Notes: generated from the letters alone by a model not told the origin. 64,000 bases of DNA from Bosea sp. (in: a-proteobacteria) (GCF_023953965.1 NZ_JAMLIX010000001.1:2294501-2358500); one strand, 5' to 3'; shown: positions 55,181 through 64,000, counted from the stretch's first letter. Numbers and translations are program-made.

Positions 55181-55444
55181 TTAAAATCCGCGCCCGCGCG
55201 CTTCGAGCGCCGCGACGCGCTCCTCGACGGCGGCGAGCTCCTCGGCGAAATTGCCGGTGATCGACTTCGCCATGACCAGCAGCCCGGCGGTGTCGCGGCG
55301 CTGCTTGCGGACGAGGTCCTCGAGCGGGCCGAAGCGCTGCTCGACCTGCTCGAAGCGCGTGTTCACCTCGGCCCGGAAGAAAGCCAGATCGGCCTGAATC
55401 TTCTTCAGGATCTCGAACATAGCGCTCTGTACGTTCTCGCTCAT
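55181..55444 (-). CDS. Small coiled-coil hypothetical protein (87 residues)
   Basis: An 87-residue protein of unknown function: an N-terminal helix EILKKIQADLAFFRAEVNTRFEQVE, a linker with KQRRDTAGLLVMAKSITG, and a C-terminal coil FAEELAAVEERVAALEARG. It looks like a short adaptor. Its upstream region holds the inverted repeat GCTATG AGAA CATAGC (55459-55474), possibly a regulatory site. It sits between fba and pgk on the same strand. Confidence 0.6.
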   Translation of the reverse strand: MSENVQSAMFEILKKIQADLAFFRAEVNTRFEQVEQRFGPLEDLVRKQRRDTAGLLVMAKSITGNFAEELAAVEERVAALEARGRGF

Positions 55445-55502
55445 GGTCGGCTCCCGCTGCTATGAGAACATAGCATAAACACGAGCCGTCGCAAGGGCGA
55501 CT

Positions 55503-56696
55503 TCAGTCCTTCCGCAGCGCCTCGACGCCCGGCAGGGCCTTGCCTTCCATCCATTCGAGGAAGGCGCCGCCCGCCGTCGAGACGTAGGAAAGCGCGTCGG
55601 CGACGCCGGCATGGTTCATCGCCGCGACGGTGTCGCCGCCGCCGGCGACCGCGACGAGCGTGCCGGCCTCGACGCGCTTCGCCGCCGCCTTGGCGACCGC
55701 GACGGTCGCGGTGTCGAAGGGCGGCAGCTCGAAGGCGCCGAAGGGGCCGTTCCAGACCAGCGTCCTGACCTTGTCGAGGCGCAGCACCACCTCGGCGATC
55801 GAGAGCGGGCCGGCGTCGAGGATCATCTCATCGGCCTCGACCTCGCCGACCGGCACGATCCGGTAGGCCGGGTGGGCCTTGAACTCGCGCGCCACCAGCG
55901 CATCGACCGGCAGCAGGATTTCGCAGCCGGCGGCCTTCGCCTTCCCCTCGATCTCGCGGGCGGTGCCGGTCAGGTCGTGCTCGCAGAGCGACTTGCCGAC
56001 GCCGATGCCGCGCGCGGCGAGGAAGGTGTTGGCCATGCCGCCGCCGATGGCGAGCACGTCAACCTTCTTCACCAGGTTGCCGAGCAGGTCGAGCTTGGTC
56101 GAGACCTTGGCACCGCCGACGATCGCCATCACCGGGCGGGCGGGGTTGTCGAGGCCGGCCGAGAGGGCTTCCAGCTCCGCCTGCATGGCGCGCCCGGCGA
56201 AGGCCGGCAGCACATGGGCGAGCCCTTCCGTCGAGGCATGCGCCCGGTGCGCGGCCGAGAATGCGTCGTTGACATAGAGATCGCCATTGGCGGCGAGCGC
56301 CTTGCCGAACTCGGCGTCGTTCTTCTCGTCGCCGGCGTGGAAGCGGGTGTTCTCCAGCAGGAAGACATCGCCGTTCTTCGCGGCGGTAAGCGCGTTCGCG
56401 ACGGGGGCGCCGATGCAGTCAGCGACGAAGGCGACGGGCCGGCCGAGCGCCTGCGTCAGCGCGGGGGCGACCTGCCTCAGGCTGTTCTTGTCGTCGCGGC
56501 CCTTGGGGCGGCCGAAATGGGCGAGCAGCACGACCTTGCCGCCCTTGTCGGCGATCTCGCGGATGGTCGGCAGCACGCGGTCGATGCGGGTGGTGTCGCT
56601 GACCTTGCCGTCCTCCATCGGGACGTTGAGATCGACGCGGACGAGGACGCGCTTTCCGGCGAGATCGGCGTCGTCGAGGGTGCGGAAGGCGCTCAT
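55503..56696 (-). CDS. pgk: Phosphoglycerate kinase
   Basis: A 397-residue glycolytic kinase. Family motifs are [37 protein letters not shown] in pieces, [43 protein letters not shown], and the nucleotide-binding [12 protein letters not shown] with [22 protein letters not shown] at the end. Start ATG 56696 overlaps the stop of the upstream membrane protein gene by four bases. Confidence 0.98.
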   Translation of the reverse strand: MSAFRTLDDADLAGKRVLVRVDLNVPMEDGKVSDTTRIDRVLPTIREIADKGGKVVLLAHFGRPKGRDDKNSLRQVAPALTQALGRPVAFVADCIGAPVANALTAAKNGDVFLLENTRFHAGDEKNDAEFGKALAANGDLYVNDAFSAAHRAHASTEGLAHVLPAFAGRAMQAELEALSAGLDNPARPVMAIVGGAKVSTKLDLLGNLVKKVDVLAIGGGMANTFLAARGIGVGKSLCEHDLTGTAREIEGKAKAAGCEILLPVDALVAREFKAHPAYRIVPVGEVEADEMILDAGPLSIAEVVLRLDKVRTLVWNGPFGAFELPPFDTATVAVAKAAAKRVEAGTLVAVAGGGDTVAAMNHAGVADALSYVSTAGGAFLEWMEGKALPGVEALRKD

Positions 56697-57127
56697 CGCG
56701 GCAACAGCCCCCCGAACAGGCCGGGCACGCCGAACTTCAGCACCAGGATGGTGAGAATGACGGTCAGCACGGCCGTGACGAGCGCCGTCACGAACAGCGT
56801 TCCGGCGCGCGGGGTCGCGTCGATGCGGCTGCGCAGGGCGGCGATCTCGCCACGGATCGCGGCGAAGTCCATCGTGCCGGCTGCGGCGTCGACCTTCTGG
56901 GCGCTGCGCTCCAGCGAGGCTTCGGCGCGGGTCAGCACGGCCTCGTAGCGGGCGAATTTCTCCTCGATGCGCGCCGCCTTCTCCTCGATGCGGGAGAGCT
57001 GGTCGAGCTTTCGCGGCTCGGCGGCGGGCGCCATCGCCTCGGGAGCAGGGCCGGATGCGGGGGGCGGCGTCGAGACGGGCGGCTCGGTGCTCGCCGGGGT
57101 CACGACGGTCGGCTCGATCTTGGCCAT
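56693..57127 (-). CDS. Membrane-anchored coiled-coil protein between gap and pgk
   Basis: A 144-residue protein I do not recognise. It has a Pro/Thr/Ser-rich N-terminal arm ([20 protein letters not shown]), a coiled-coil middle ([36 protein letters not shown]), and a single C-terminal hydrophobic helix [20 protein letters not shown], likely tail-anchored. It is co-translated with pgk (four-base overlap). Its place inside glycolytic genes is the only clue; it might hold the enzymes at a membrane, but that is speculation. Confidence 0.7.
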   Translation of the reverse strand: MAKIEPTVVTPASTEPPVSTPPPASGPAPEAMAPAAEPRKLDQLSRIEEKAARIEEKFARYEAVLTRAEASLERSAQKVDAAAGTMDFAAIRGEIAALRSRIDATPRAGTLFVTALVTAVLTVILTILVLKFGVPGLFGGLLPR

Positions 57128-57198
57128 GGTCTCTCCGTAGCTGGGAGGTGTCGGGCGAGGCCGCGCGCTTCAAGGCGGCGCGGCCTCGCATTCATGCA

Positions 57199-58209
57199 TC
57201 AGATGAGGGCGCCCATGGCGACGGCGGTGTCGCTCATGCGGTTCGAGAAGCCCCATTCGTTGTCGTACCAGGTCAGGATGCGCACGAACTTGTCGTCCAT
57301 GACCTTGGTCTGGTCGAGCGCGAAGGTCGAGGAGGCCGGGTCGTGGTTGAAGTCGATCGAGACGTTGGGCTGGTCGGTGACGGCGAGGATGCCCTTCAGC
57401 GGCCCGCGCTTCGAGGCCTTGACGATCGCCTCGTTGATCTTCTCGACCGAGGTCTTGCGCTTTGAGAGGAACTTGAAGTCGACGACCGAGACGTTCGGCG
57501 TCGGCACGCGCACCGAGGTGCCGTCGAGCCGGCCCTTGAGCTCGGGGATGACGAGGCCGATCGCCTTGGCGGCGCCGGTCGAGGTCGGGATCATCGAGAG
57601 CGCGGCGGCGCGCGCCCGGTAGAGATCCTTGTGCATCGTGTCGAGCGTCGGCTGGTCGCTGGTGTAGGCGTGGATCGTGGTCATGAAGCCCTTGTCGATG
57701 CCGACCGCGTCATGCAGCACGCGCACGACCGGGGCGAGGCAGTTCGTCGTGCAGGAGGCATTCGAGACGACGACGTGGTCCTTCGTCAGGGCCGCGTTGT
57801 TGACGCCGTAGACGACGGTGAGATCGGCGCCGTCGCAGGGGGCGGAGACCAGCACGCGCCTGGCGCCGGCGGCGAGATGGGCGGCCGCCTTGTCGCGCGT
57901 GGTGAAGATGCCGGTGCATTCCAGCGCGATGTCGACGCCGAGCGCCTTGTGCGGCAGCTCCTTCGGGTCGCGGATCGCGGTGACCTTGATCGGGCCGCGG
58001 CCGACGTCGATCGTGTCGCCGGAGACCGTCACCGTGCCGGGGAAGCGGCCATGGACGGAGTCGTAGCGGAAGAGATGGGCGTTGGTCTCGACCGGACCGA
58101 GATCGTTGATCGCCACGACCTCGATGTCCTTGCGCTTCGACTCGATGATCGCGCGCAGAACGTTGCGCCCGATGCGGCCGAAGCCGTTGATCGCCACCTT
58201 GACCGTCAT
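57199..58209 (-). CDS. gap: Glyceraldehyde-3-phosphate dehydrogenase, type I
   Basis: A 336-residue NAD-dependent GAPDH. Nucleotide-binding motif INGFGRIGRNVLRA (residues about 7-20), catalytic cysteine in VSNASCTTNCLAPVV, the conserved IIHAY-like TTIHAYTSDQPTLD, and FVRILTWYDNEWGFSNRM at the end. ATG 58209 follows GAAGGAGAGGAAGAC. It is downstream of tkt and upstream of the membrane protein and pgk. Confidence 0.98.
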   Translation of the reverse strand: MTVKVAINGFGRIGRNVLRAIIESKRKDIEVVAINDLGPVETNAHLFRYDSVHGRFPGTVTVSGDTIDVGRGPIKVTAIRDPKELPHKALGVDIALECTGIFTTRDKAAAHLAAGARRVLVSAPCDGADLTVVYGVNNAALTKDHVVVSNASCTTNCLAPVVRVLHDAVGIDKGFMTTIHAYTSDQPTLDTMHKDLYRARAAALSMIPTSTGAAKAIGLVIPELKGRLDGTSVRVPTPNVSVVDFKFLSKRKTSVEKINEAIVKASKRGPLKGILAVTDQPNVSIDFNHDPASSTFALDQTKVMDDKFVRILTWYDNEWGFSNRMSDTAVAMGALI

Positions 58210-58301
58210 GTCTTCCTCTCCTTCGCCGAGCGAACCGGCGATGCCGTCGCTATCCACGCGGGCAATTCGGCCAAAGCATGGCCGAACGCAAGATAAAACC
58301 G

Positions 58302-60299
58302 TTAGCCGTTGTGCCGCTTCATCGCGGCGTCGGCGATCGCCTCGGCCGTGATGCCGAAATGCCTGTAGACCTCCTTGTAGGGGCCGCTCGCCCCGAAGGA
58401 GTGCATGCCGACGAAGCCGCCGTCAGGACCGATCACCGCATCCCAGCCGAAACGCACCCCGGCCTCGACCGCGACCTTGACCGGAGCCTGGCCGATGATC
58501 GCCGCTTGCGTCGCCTGATCCTGTGCGAGCAGGAGTTCGAGCGAGGGCACCGAGACGACCCGCGCCCGCACGCCCTTCTCGGCGAGCAGCTTGCGGGCGG
58601 CGACGGCGAGCTCGACCTCGGAGCCCGAGGCGAAGAGCGAGACCTGCGCCTTGCCGCCCTCTGCCGGCAAGAGCTCGTAGGCGCCCGCCGCCGAGCGGTT
58701 CTTCGCCGTGGCGTCGGTGCGCAGCTGCGGCAGGTTCTGGCGCGACAGCGCCAGCACGGTCGGTCCGTCGGTGCGCTCCAGCGCAGCCTGCCAGGCTTCC
58801 GCCGTCTCGACCGCGTCGGCCGGGCGGAAGACGCGCATGTTCGGCATGGCGCGAAGCGAGGCGATCTGCTCGACCGGCTGGTGGGTCGGGCCGTCCTCGC
58901 CGAGCCCGATCGAATCATGGGTCATGACGTAGACGACGGGCAGGCCCATCAGCGCGGCGAGCCGCATCGAGGGACGGGCATAGTCGGCGAAGACCAGGAA
59001 GGTGCCGCCGCCGGTGCGGAAGCCGCCATGCAGCGTGATGCCGTTCATCGCTGCCGCCATGCCGTGCTCGCGGATGCCGTAGCGGACATAGCGGCCCTTC
59101 GGGGTCCTGGGCGTGAAGTCCTCGGCCGCCCTGGTGCGGGTGTTGTTGGAGGGGGTGAGGTCGGCCGAACCCATCACCAGCTCCGGCATGACCGGGGTGA
59201 TCGCTTCCAGCGCCAGCTCCGAGGCCTTGCGGGTCGCGACCGCCTGCGGCACGGCGATCAGCGCCTTCTTGTGGGCGAGGATCGCCCGGTCGAGCCTTGC
59301 CGGGACGGCATGGCCAAGGCGGCGGTCGAAATCGGCGCGCTTGCGCTCGGAAAGCGCGGCGAAGCGCTCCTTCCAGGCCTTGTGCGCGGTGCTGCCTGCC
59401 GCGCCGAAGCCGCGCCAGGCCTTCAGCACATCGGCCGCGACCTCGAAGGCGCCGCCGGTGATGCCGAGCTTCTTCTTGGCGGCGGCGAGCTCCTCCGCGC
59501 CCAGCGGCTCGCCATGGGCCTTGGAGGTGCCTGCCTTCTTCGGTGCGCCGAAGCCGATCACCGTCCTGCAGGCGATCATCGTCGGCTTGCTCGATTTCTG
59601 CGCCCGGCGGATCGCGGCCTCGATCGCGTCGGGGTCATGGCCGTCGACGCGCTCGGAGCGCCAGCCGCAGGCCTTGAAGCGCGCGACCTGGTCGACATTG
59701 TCGGTGATCGAGAGCGGGCCGTCGATCGAGATGCCGTTGTCGTCCCAGAGCACGATCAGCTTGCTGAGCTTCTGGTGGCCGGCGAGCGCGATCGCCTCCT
59801 GGCTGATGCCCTCCATCAGGTCGCCGTCGGAGGCCAGCACATAGGTGTGATGGTCGACGATCTTCCGGCCGAACTCGGCGGCGAGCATGCGCTCGGCCAT
59901 CGCCATGCCGACGGAGGTGGCGAGCCCCTGGCCGAGCGGGCCGGTGGTGGTCTCGACGCCGGCGGTCATGAAGTTCTCGGGGTGTCCCGGCGTCTTCGAT
60001 TCGAGCTGGCGGAAGTTCTTCAGATCGTCGAGCGCCATGCCCGGCGCGCCGGTGAGATAGAGCAGCGCGTAGAGCAGCATCGAGCCATGGCCGGCGGAGA
60101 GCACGAAGCGGTCGCGATCGGGCCAGCGCGGATCGGCGGCGTCGTAGGTCATCACGCGGGTGAACAGCACGGCGGCGATGTCGGCGGCGCCCATCGGCAG
60201 GCCGGGATGGCCGGACTTGGCCTTTTCGACACCGTCCATCGCCAGGCCGCGGATGGCGTTGGCGAGCTTGTCGTGCTGGGCGCGGTCGATGCTGGTCAT
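58302..60299 (-). CDS. tkt: Transketolase
   Basis: A 665-residue thiamine-diphosphate enzyme of the pentose phosphate pathway (and Calvin cycle). N-terminal [41 protein letters not shown], the TPP motif [15 protein letters not shown] with [12 protein letters not shown], and the C-terminal [15 protein letters not shown] and [18 protein letters not shown] are all in order. It heads the tkt-gap-pgk-fba cluster, divergent from the DUF4164 gene. Confidence 0.98.
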   Translation of the reverse strand: MTSIDRAQHDKLANAIRGLAMDGVEKAKSGHPGLPMGAADIAAVLFTRVMTYDAADPRWPDRDRFVLSAGHGSMLLYALLYLTGAPGMALDDLKNFRQLESKTPGHPENFMTAGVETTTGPLGQGLATSVGMAMAERMLAAEFGRKIVDHHTYVLASDGDLMEGISQEAIALAGHQKLSKLIVLWDDNGISIDGPLSITDNVDQVARFKACGWRSERVDGHDPDAIEAAIRRAQKSSKPTMIACRTVIGFGAPKKAGTSKAHGEPLGAEELAAAKKKLGITGGAFEVAADVLKAWRGFGAAGSTAHKAWKERFAALSERKRADFDRRLGHAVPARLDRAILAHKKALIAVPQAVATRKASELALEAITPVMPELVMGSADLTPSNNTRTRAAEDFTPRTPKGRYVRYGIREHGMAAAMNGITLHGGFRTGGGTFLVFADYARPSMRLAALMGLPVVYVMTHDSIGLGEDGPTHQPVEQIASLRAMPNMRVFRPADAVETAEAWQAALERTDGPTVLALSRQNLPQLRTDATAKNRSAAGAYELLPAEGGKAQVSLFASGSEVELAVAARKLLAEKGVRARVVSVPSLELLLAQDQATQAAIIGQAPVKVAVEAGVRFGWDAVIGPDGGFVGMHSFGASGPYKEVYRHFGITAEAIADAAMKRHNG

Positions 60300-60526
60300 G
60301 ATGATCTCGCGGGCTTTTAGGTCTGGCGGGCTTAAGGCCGATCCGGCCCGGCGGGCAGGCTTTGGAAAAGGACGGGTGGATTAGGCCCTGCGCTTGCCGC
60401 GAGTCAATTCGCGCGAAGCCGGTTTTGGGGGTGTTCCGATGGCGGCGATTCCTGTTTTCCGGCGTTCTCATGTAGATTCCTGCAGACGAATCGCGGGAGC
60501 CGCTTCGATCTGAAAGGAGAGCGAGG

Positions 60527-60829
60527 GTGGCGAGCCTGATGCTGGACAATGCGCTGGCGCGTCTGGATGCCGCGCTGGGGCAATTGGAGGCGGCGGCGCG
60601 GCGGCGCGTCGAGGCGGAGCGCGGGCGCGGCAATCTCGAGACCGAGCTTGCCCTGATGCAGGACGACCGGGCGCGGCTGGCGGCCGAGCTCGACGGCGCG
60701 ATGGCGCGGCTTAGCGAGGTCGAGACGGCCGCCGCCGATGTCGACCAGCGGCTGGAGCGGGCGATGAACGTCGTCGGCGCGGTGATCGCGCGGGCGCAGG
60801 TGGCGCCGCCGGAGCCCGAGGCGGGTTAG
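60527..60829 (+). CDS. DUF4164 family coiled-coil protein
   Basis: A 100-residue coiled coil: LARLDAALGQLEAAARRRVEA and ELALMQDDRARLAAELDGAM are heptad-like, with no other domain. The start is GTG 60527, with TGAAAGGAGAG upstream. In rhizobia, DUF4164 is regularly coupled to zapA, as here (20 bases apart), and a role alongside ZapA is suspected. Confidence 0.82.
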   Translation: MASLMLDNALARLDAALGQLEAAARRRVEAERGRGNLETELALMQDDRARLAAELDGAMARLSEVETAAADVDQRLERAMNVVGAVIARAQVAPPEPEAG

Positions 60830-60849
60830 AACGAAGAACCGGAGGCCGG

Positions 60850-61218
60850 ATGCCGCAAGTCAACGTCATGATCGCCGGGAAAGCCTACCGCATGGCCTGC
60901 GGGGAGGGCGAGGAGAGCCATCTCGAGGGGCTCGCCCGGTTCTATGACGGCAAGATCGGCGAGATGCGGCAGGCTTTCGGCGAGATCGGCGACATGCGGC
61001 TGCACGTCATGGCGGCGCTGATGGTGGCCGACGAGGTGCATGAGCTGAAGCAGCGGCTGATGAAGCTCGAAGCGGACCTCATGGCGACGCAGGGCGATGC
61101 CGGCGCCGCCGACCGGCGCCTGGGCGAGGTCGAGGACCGGGCGGCGGAAGCGCTCGCCGCCGCAGCGGAGCGGATCGAAGGCGTGGCGAGGAGCCTGATC
61201 CCGGCGCCGCCGGGATAG
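60850..61218 (+). CDS. zapA: Cell division protein ZapA
   Basis: A 122-residue ZapA. The N-terminal globular part VNVMIAGKAYRMACGEGEE (binding FtsZ) is followed by the coiled-coil LEGLARFYDGKIGEMRQAFG and by ALMVADEVHELKQRLMKLEA. ZapA bundles FtsZ filaments during Z-ring assembly. GAACCGGAGGCCGG precedes the start. An inverted repeat terminator lies after it; no 6S RNA is visible in the short gap to pal. Confidence 0.93.
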   Translation: MPQVNVMIAGKAYRMACGEGEESHLEGLARFYDGKIGEMRQAFGEIGDMRLHVMAALMVADEVHELKQRLMKLEADLMATQGDAGAADRRLGEVEDRAAEALAAAAERIEGVARSLIPAPPG

Positions 61219-61238
61219 GCTTGCGTATCATCCGCGCA

Positions 61239-61278
61239 AAAAACCGAAGGCCCCGGATGTTCCCATCCGGGGCCTTCG
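61239..61278 (-). terminator. Intrinsic terminator of pal, also after zapA
   Basis: A perfect 15-pair stem, CGAAGGCCCCGGATG (61245-61259) and its complement (61264-61278), loop TTCC. On the minus strand the stem is followed by a run of Ts (from the AAAAAA at 61239-61243), so it most likely terminates pal; on the plus strand it is near the zapA end. Confidence 0.92.
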
Positions 61279-61298
61279 CTGTCGTAGCTGCGCAGCGA

Positions 61299-61808
61299 TC
61301 AGACGCCCGGCGCGCCGCCGTCGAGCACGGTGACGGCGCGGCGGTTCTGCGACCAGCAGGAGATGTCGTTGCAGACCGCGACCGGGCGCTCCTTGCCGTA
61401 GGAGATGGTGCGCATGCGGCTGGCGTCGATGCCGCGCGAGGCGAGGTAGTCGCGCACCGTCTGGGCGCGGCGGGCGCCGAGCGAATAGTTGTATTCGCGG
61501 GTGCCGCGCTCGTCGGCATGGCCCTCGACGGTGAAGGAGTAGCGCGGATAGCGCTGGAGCCAGCCGGCCTGCTTGTCGAGGGTCGAGGTGGCGGTCGAGG
61601 TCAGGTCGGTCGAGTCGGTCTCGAAGAAGACGCGGTCGCCGACATTGACGACGAAGTCCTGGGCGCTGCCGGGCGTGGCGGCGCCGCCGGCACCGAAGCC
61701 CGAGGCGTCGGCGTTCTGGTCCTTGGCGCAGGCGCCGAGCGCGAGCGTGGCGGCGATCGCGGCGGCGAAACGGACGGCACGGCCGCCGGGCAGGAGAGAG
61801 ATCGACAT
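61299..61808 (-). CDS. pal: Peptidoglycan-associated lipoprotein Pal
   Basis: A 169-residue outer-membrane lipoprotein of the Tol-Pal system. The signal peptide ends LGAC (lipobox). The C-terminal OmpA-like domain has FVVNVGDRVFFETDST, YSFTVEGHADERGTREYNYS, LGARRAQTVRDYLASRG and SYGKERPVAVCND. ATG 61808 is used over 61871. It would normally follow tolB directly, but here a foreign-looking gene lies in the intervening 670 bases, on the opposite strand. Confidence 0.95.
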   Translation of the reverse strand: MSISLLPGGRAVRFAAAIAATLALGACAKDQNADASGFGAGGAATPGSAQDFVVNVGDRVFFETDSTDLTSTATSTLDKQAGWLQRYPRYSFTVEGHADERGTREYNYSLGARRAQTVRDYLASRGIDASRMRTISYGKERPVAVCNDISCWSQNRRAVTVLDGGAPGV

Positions 61809-62059
61809 GGCTGAACTCCGGGAAATTTGTGGCGGCGCGCTTCTGGAACGGCTTTCGCGTTGCTCCATCAATGAAGCGTCAACCTAAACGAGACCTTGCC
61901 AGAACAAGGCGAAGTGGCGGCATTAGGGCACATGGTTAACCAATCATGGCGAAGGAGGTTCCCGGGCTCGCTGTGGCGCGGGGGACACAGGGCGTCGGTG
62001 CGGCTTTCGTGGGACCCTCGCCGGTTGCCGGTCCTCCGAACGGTGATAGCTTTGCCATC

Positions 62060-62431
62060 ATGTGGTTTGCGGTTCACGTTCTGATAGGTCATTCCGACGC
62101 AGAGAGCACTTCTGGCGAGATCGTCGTCGAGGAGAGTGTTTGCGTCGTAGACTGCGATACAGCCGCCGAGGCTGAACGGCTCGGGGCAGAAATCGCGGAG
62201 CGATATGCTCAAACGAAGATAAGTTATCTCGATCCACGCCCCAGCAAGGTCGAGAGCATGGGAGTGCGTCGGGTGGTGGTGATATCAAATCCCGACCTGG
62301 GCGCGGATGCGCCTCCGCGGCACGAGACGGAGATCACCTACGAGATCATGAAGTTTGCGAACCGACAGGATCTCGAGAACTATCGCGAGGGCGTCTCGAT
62401 CAACGCAACTTTTTGGGAAGAGCCGCAATGA
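62060..62431 (+). CDS. Small protein, possibly DUF4288-like, inserted between pal and tolB
   Basis: A 123-residue protein on the strand opposite to tol-pal. It opens WFAVHVLIGHSDAES and continues with VVEESVCVVDCDTAAEAER; the middle has VRRVVVISNPDLG and the end NYREGVSINATFWEEPQ. The opening WFAV plus the EES strand and final EE segment recall the DUF4288 family, but the match is tentative. Start at ATG 62060; a frame open to 61946 has no ribosome-binding site. Codons are more AT-rich than neighbours (GAT, AAG, TTT, ATA occur often), suggesting later acquisition. Confidence 0.6.
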   Translation: MWFAVHVLIGHSDAESTSGEIVVEESVCVVDCDTAAEAERLGAEIAERYAQTKISYLDPRPSKVESMGVRRVVVISNPDLGADAPPRHETEITYEIMKFANRQDLENYREGVSINATFWEEPQ

Positions 62432-62477
62432 TCCCCTGATCAGCAGGCTCCCAACGAAAGCGATAACCGTTCCCGCT

Positions 62478-63824
62478 TCAGCGCTGGGCGCTGAGCAGCG
62501 GCGACCAGGTCGGGTCGGAGGCGTAGGCCGGGGTCGGCACCGGCACCTCGACGCGGCCGGTGATGTCCACCATGTACAATTTGCCGCCGGACTGGCCGCC
62601 CGGATCGCGGAAGAACATGATGAACTGGCCGTTCGGCGCCCAGTTCGGCGCCTCGTTGTGGAAGCCCTCGGTCAGGATGCGCTCGCCCGAGCCGTCGGGG
62701 CGCATCACGCCGATGGCGAAGCCGCCGCTGCCCTGGCGGGTGAAGGCGATCAGGTCGCCGCGCGGCGACCAGGAGGGCTGCGAATAGCGGCCCTGGCCGA
62801 AGGAGATGCGCTGGCCCTCGCCGCCGCCGGCCGGCATCACGTAGAGCTGCTGCTGGCCGCCGCGGTCGCTCTCGAAGACGATGCGCGAGCCGTCGGGCGC
62901 GAAGGAGGGCGAGGTGTCGATCGCCGCCGTCGAGGTCAGGCGCTGCGTCGTGCGCGAGCCGATGTCGATGGCGTAGAGATTGGCGTTGCCGCCCTGCTGG
63001 AGCGAGAGCACGACGCGCTGGCCGTTGGGCGCGAAGCGCGGGCTCGAGCTCATGTCGGGGAAGTTGCCGACGATCTGGCGCTGGCCGGTCTCGATGTTGA
63101 GCACCTGCACGCGCGGCTGCTCGCCCTGGCGCTGCGACATGAAGGTCACGTCCTGCGAGACCGGCGAATAGCGCGGCGTCACCACCGAGACGTCGCCATT
63201 GGTGAGGAAGCGCACATTGGCGCCGTCCTGGTCCATGATCGCGAGGCGCTTGCGGCGGTTCTCCTTCGGGCCGGATTCGTCGACGAAGACGACGCGGGTG
63301 TCGAAGAAGCCGCCGAGCCCGGTGATCTTCGAGAAGATCGCGTCCGAGATGATGTGGCCGACGCGGCGGTTGTTGCTCGGATCGGTGAAATATTGCTGGC
63401 CGTCGGTCTGGGTGCCGCTGGCGACGTCCCAGAGCCGGAACTCGGCCCGGATGCGGCCCGCCTCGCGCGAGACGCGGCCGGTGACCAGCGCCTGCACGCC
63501 CGCCGCCTGCCAGGCCTGGAACTGCGGGGCGGCATCGAAGGGCGGGTTCTTCTCGGGGTGGCGGCTCTTGTCGACCGGGAGGAAGTAGCCGCAGCGCTTC
63601 AGGTTGTTGGCGATCACGCCGGAGACCAGCACGCCGCCCTCGCCGCCGAAATCGGCGATGGCGATCGGCATCGGCTGGAAGGTGCCGCCGCGCAGGTCGA
63701 TGACGAGCTCGGCCCTGGCGAGGCCTGGCATCATCAGCGCGGCGCCGGCGGTCATCAGCAGGCGGCGGCGCGTCGGCGCGGCCGCGAGGAGGGGAAGGGG
63801 GGTGCGGTCGATCATCGGGGTCAC
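62478..63824 (-). CDS. tolB: Tol-Pal system protein TolB
   Basis: A 448-residue periplasmic beta-propeller protein linking TolA and Pal. A signal peptide with a twin Arg start (TRRRLLMTAGAALMMPGLARA) is followed by an N-terminal alpha/beta domain (PIAIADFGGEGGV, RCGYFLPVDKSRHPEKN) and a propeller of repeated D-P-x-SP motifs: RYSPVSQDVTFMSQRQGEQP, RFAPNGQRVVLSLQQGG, SFAPDGSRIVFESDRGG, SWSPRGDLIAFTRQGS, NWAPNGQFIMFFRDPGG. The start is ATG 63824, overlapping the stop of tolA by four bases. Confidence 0.96.
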   Translation of the reverse strand: MTPMIDRTPLPLLAAAPTRRRLLMTAGAALMMPGLARAELVIDLRGGTFQPMPIAIADFGGEGGVLVSGVIANNLKRCGYFLPVDKSRHPEKNPPFDAAPQFQAWQAAGVQALVTGRVSREAGRIRAEFRLWDVASGTQTDGQQYFTDPSNNRRVGHIISDAIFSKITGLGGFFDTRVVFVDESGPKENRRKRLAIMDQDGANVRFLTNGDVSVVTPRYSPVSQDVTFMSQRQGEQPRVQVLNIETGQRQIVGNFPDMSSSPRFAPNGQRVVLSLQQGGNANLYAIDIGSRTTQRLTSTAAIDTSPSFAPDGSRIVFESDRGGQQQLYVMPAGGGEGQRISFGQGRYSQPSWSPRGDLIAFTRQGSGGFAIGVMRPDGSGERILTEGFHNEAPNWAPNGQFIMFFRDPGGQSGGKLYMVDITGRVEVPVPTPAYASDPTWSPLLSAQR

Positions 63825-64000
63825 AGAACGTCCCTGGCGTCGAAATTGACGACGACGTCGCGCCAGTCGTCGTAATAGGCGGCGAATTGCGCCGGGATGC
63901 GCAAGGGCGCGCAGCGGCGGGTGGCGGTCAGCGCCGAATCGGCGGCGACCCGGAAGAGCGGATCGGAGGAGGAGTTGATCACGCCGGGCTGGCCGGAAAG
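63821..64000 (-). CDS. tolA: TolA C-terminal end (gene continues beyond the window)
   Basis: Reading the minus strand inward from the window edge gives 59 residues then a stop at 63821. The end contains INSSSDPLFRVAADSALTA, RRCAPLRIPAQFAAYYDDW and VVVNFDARDVL, a match to the C-terminal domain of rhizobial TolA, which contacts Pal/TolB. The stop overlaps the tolB start (ATGA). The long Ala/Lys-rich helical middle of TolA is outside the window. Confidence 0.85.
   Translation of the reverse strand, partial: LSGQPGVINSSSDPLFRVAADSALTATRRCAPLRIPAQFAAYYDDWRDVVVNFDARDVL

Noticed and set aside
58278..60320. A 680-residue plus-strand frame opposite tkt.
   Set aside because: Antisense shadow of transketolase, no recognisable domain.
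61219..61298. A 6S RNA gene downstream of zapA, as in many proteobacteria.
   Set aside because: The gap is only 80 bases and is filled by a terminator hairpin; there is no room for a roughly 160-base 6S RNA.

Overview
This is a GC-rich, gene-dense chromosomal window (almost all codons end in G or C) from an alphaproteobacterium, most likely order Hyphomicrobiales (Rhizobiales); a Bosea-like soil or root-associated genus fits best, but genus is inference. The evidence is the zapE-mdh-sucCD-sucAB-lpd block, the RcdA/TrcR/ZapA cell-cycle set, the tolA-tolB-pal order, the DUF465, DUF883, DUF1192 and DUF4164 small proteins, the aa3-oxidase subunit IV, and intergenic palindromes of the type scattered through rhizobial genomes. 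Nearly everything is core housekeeping. I see no phage, insertion sequence, CRISPR array, rRNA or tRNA.

Layout. 0-11.5 kb: end of zapE, a TetR regulator, then the lower TCA cycle (mdh, a small secreted protein, sucC, sucD, sucA, sucB, lpd), all on the plus strand with palindromic repeats in the gaps. 11.5-18 kb: folD, a MarR regulator, an EamA permease, potassium transporter kup, isoprenoid gene ispG and a Fur/Zur-type regulator. 18-23 kb: a polyhydroxybutyrate-flavoured stretch (3-hydroxybutyrate dehydrogenase fused by a 4-base overlap to a patatin lipase, and a PHA-system protein) plus small membrane and lipoproteins. 22.9-29.4 kb: a myo-inositol catabolic operon iolCDEB under an adjacent RpiR-type IolR, with two candidate operators exactly 30 bp apart. 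29.5-31.4 kb: an AbrB/Doc toxin-antitoxin pair translationally linked to pepT; the Doc catalytic histidine is leucine. 31.5-45.7 kb: an ABC1 kinase, small respiratory and PilZ proteins, a TPR lipoprotein, rpsU, purEK, two divergent DUF465 genes, two acyl-CoA ligases (one PrpE-like), a TauE permease, TrcR, a quinone reductase, DUF1192, rcdA and rpmE.

45.9-54 kb: an MsbA-like ABC exporter, then on the minus strand suhB, a MotA/TolQ-like and a MotB/OmpA-like pair ending in a small cytochrome c, a Sel1-repeat protein, and benE coupled to a ThiE-like gene. 54-61.3 kb: the glycolytic/pentose cluster tkt-gap-(membrane protein)-pgk-(small protein)-fba, divergent from DUF4164-zapA. 61.3-64 kb: pal, an intruding low-GC gene, tolB and the 3' end of tolA.

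The most interesting signals are not large genes. Between the DUF1192 gene and rcdA (44.5-44.65 kb) lie a perfect CtrA box (TTAA-N7-TTAA), a -10-like element, two perfect hairpins exposing CU-rich anti-Shine-Dalgarno-type segments, and a strong intrinsic terminator: a compact candidate for a cell-cycle-controlled small RNA. Next in interest are the catalytically altered Doc, the motor-like pair with an appended cytochrome c, and the lower-GC gene wedged into the tol-pal operon. All calls come from reading the sequence; family names are from memory of conserved motifs, with no database search.
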